A DNA stretch of 64,000 bases from CBFHMJ01 sp965656875. GTDB taxonomy: Bacteria; Pseudomonadota; Gammaproteobacteria; Enterobacterales; Alteromonadaceae. Made by a program: the position numbers and the translations under genes. The stretch lies in NCBI GenBank assembly GCA_965656875.1, contig CBFHMJ010000041.1:142844-206843 (forward strand). The letters run 5' to 3'. Below are positions 63,343-64,000 of the stretch, one piece after another. Every line of letters starts with the position of its first letter. The stretch's first letter is position 1. The notes beneath the pieces are model-generated. The model ran no database searches. It had not been told where the DNA came from and saw nothing but the letters and a program-made list of their open reading frames with translations.

Positions 63343-63541
63343 AAGTACTCTCCAAAATAAAGTAATGGCCTTTATGAGCAGATGGCCTAAATAATTCTTG
63401 TAGTGGGTTCTGCTTTTAAGGGATACGGTACATTAAAGTCAATCACGAGTTAGTCCTTTGCCAGAATAAATAGCAAAACTGCACGTTATATAGCAGATTT
63501 GGTTAACTATTGAACATTCTGAAGTTTTTTCAAAAAAGTGC

Positions 63542-63569
63542 TTGCAAAGATAAATGAACTGCCTATAAT
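63542..63569 (+). promoter_or_regulatory. rRNA operon promoter
   Basis: TTGCAA (-35, 63542-63547), a 16-base spacer and a perfect TATAAT (-10, 63564-63569), with an A/T-rich UP-like stretch just before and a GC-rich discriminator after. It lies about 330 bases before 16S. Confidence 0.85.
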
Positions 63570-63728
63570 GCGCCACCACTGCAACGGGGCAGCACGGCAA
63601 TAAGCCATGTGTCAGGTAGCAGTTTTAAGTCTTCTAAATGGATTTGAAAATAATTCAAAAAAAGAGGTTGACTTAAAAATCAGGAAGCGTAAGATGCGCA
63701 TCCTGCCTCGGGGAGATGCCCAGAGGAA

Positions 63729-63740
63729 CGCTCTTTAACA
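63729..63740 (+). promoter_or_regulatory. boxA antitermination site of the rRNA operon
   Basis: CGCTCTTTAACA differs from the consensus TGCTCTTTAACA at one base and lies in the 16S leader, as expected for NusB/NusE-dependent antitermination. Confidence 0.85.
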
Positions 63741-63898
63741 ATAAGTAATCATTCATCTGTGTGGGTACTCACGATGAGTTGATGTCTGGCAAAGAAATAC
63801 AGAAATCAATGAAGTGAGTAAACCTGAGTTGAGCAATCAACACAAACAGTAGTTAATTCAGAATTCATTGAGTCGACAGTTCGCTGTCAACAAGCTTT

Positions 63899-64000
63899 AA
63901 ATTGAAGAGTTTGATCATGGCTCAGATTGAACGCTGGCGGCAGGCCTAACACATGCAAGTCGAGCGGAAACGATGGTAGCTTGCTACCAGGCGTCGAGCG
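63899..64000 (+). rRNA. rrs: 16S ribosomal RNA, 5' end (continues beyond the window)
   Basis: The sequence AAATTGAAGAGTTTGATCAT, then GGCTCAG and the ACGCTGGCGGC stretch, is the conserved 5' end of gammaproteobacterial 16S. Only the first 102 bases are inside. The variable hairpin near the edge (around GGTAGCTTGCTACC) is of the kind seen in marine Oceanospirillales-type bacteria. Confidence 0.97.

Overview
The window looks like a chromosomal segment of a gammaproteobacterium, probably a marine Oceanospirillales-type organism. The 102 bases of 16S rRNA at the right edge are gammaproteobacterial in type. They are preceded by a near-consensus rrn promoter and a boxA. A yebG gene under a perfect LexA-type box, cnoX, gabD and a tRNA-Thr fit the same assignment. 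The exact genus is inference.

Layout. (1) 1-5254: a tightly packed plus-strand operon with a di-heme beta-propeller cytochrome (cut by the left edge), a tiny membrane protein, a GyrI-like effector-binding protein, a fatty acid hydroxylase/sterol desaturase and a Rieske oxygenase. An S51 peptidase converges on it. (2) 5.9-9.1 kb: a small exported protein, an acyl-lipid desaturase and a lipoprotein. (3) 9537-20419: eleven plus-strand genes, many overlapping by 1-4 bases. They encode a CTP-dependent polyprenol/phytol kinase-like protein, a GNAT-like protein, a ThiF-nitroreductase fusion, an SDR, a MetX-like acyltransferase, a HAD phosphatase, a 2OG-Fe(II) oxygenase, an alpha/beta hydrolase, a degenerate PAP2 protein, a nucleotidyltransferase-like protein and a flippase-like LPG-synthase TM protein. 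This reads as one uncharacterised lipid-linked biosynthetic pathway and is my leading candidate for an undescribed system. (4) 20.6-21.5 kb: a winged-helix repressor and membrane protein pair, with three palindromic operators just upstream.

(5) 21996-38036: a type VI secretion system in the order BC-D-E-F-G-J-K-L-M-A plus a GNAT-domain gene. The two sheath subunits TssB and TssC are one fused polypeptide, and no TssH/ClpV gene lies in the window. (6) 38.5-41.8 kb: SOS-regulated yebG, then a cytochrome c peroxidase and chemoreceptor operon. (7) 42490-50308: a T6SS spike/cargo module with a VgrG carrying a repetitive C-terminus, a DUF2169-pentapeptide protein, a second pentapeptide protein, DUF3540 and DUF4150 (PAAR-like). 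Its leader holds a 12-codon ORF whose ribosome-binding site is buried in an inverted repeat. (8) 50.3-64 kb: exported proteins of unknown role, a SPOR protein, tRNA-Thr, a subtilase, gabD, an amidohydrolase, an exported VOC protein, a possible structured RNA ending in a strong terminator, a CaCA antiporter, cnoX, a PuuB-like oxidase, a GNAT enzyme and the start of an rRNA operon.

The T6SS core and the spike/cargo module together could make a complete injection machine except for the recycling ATPase. No toxin domain was recognised in the cargo module. All functional calls come from reading protein motifs by eye; no database search was run.
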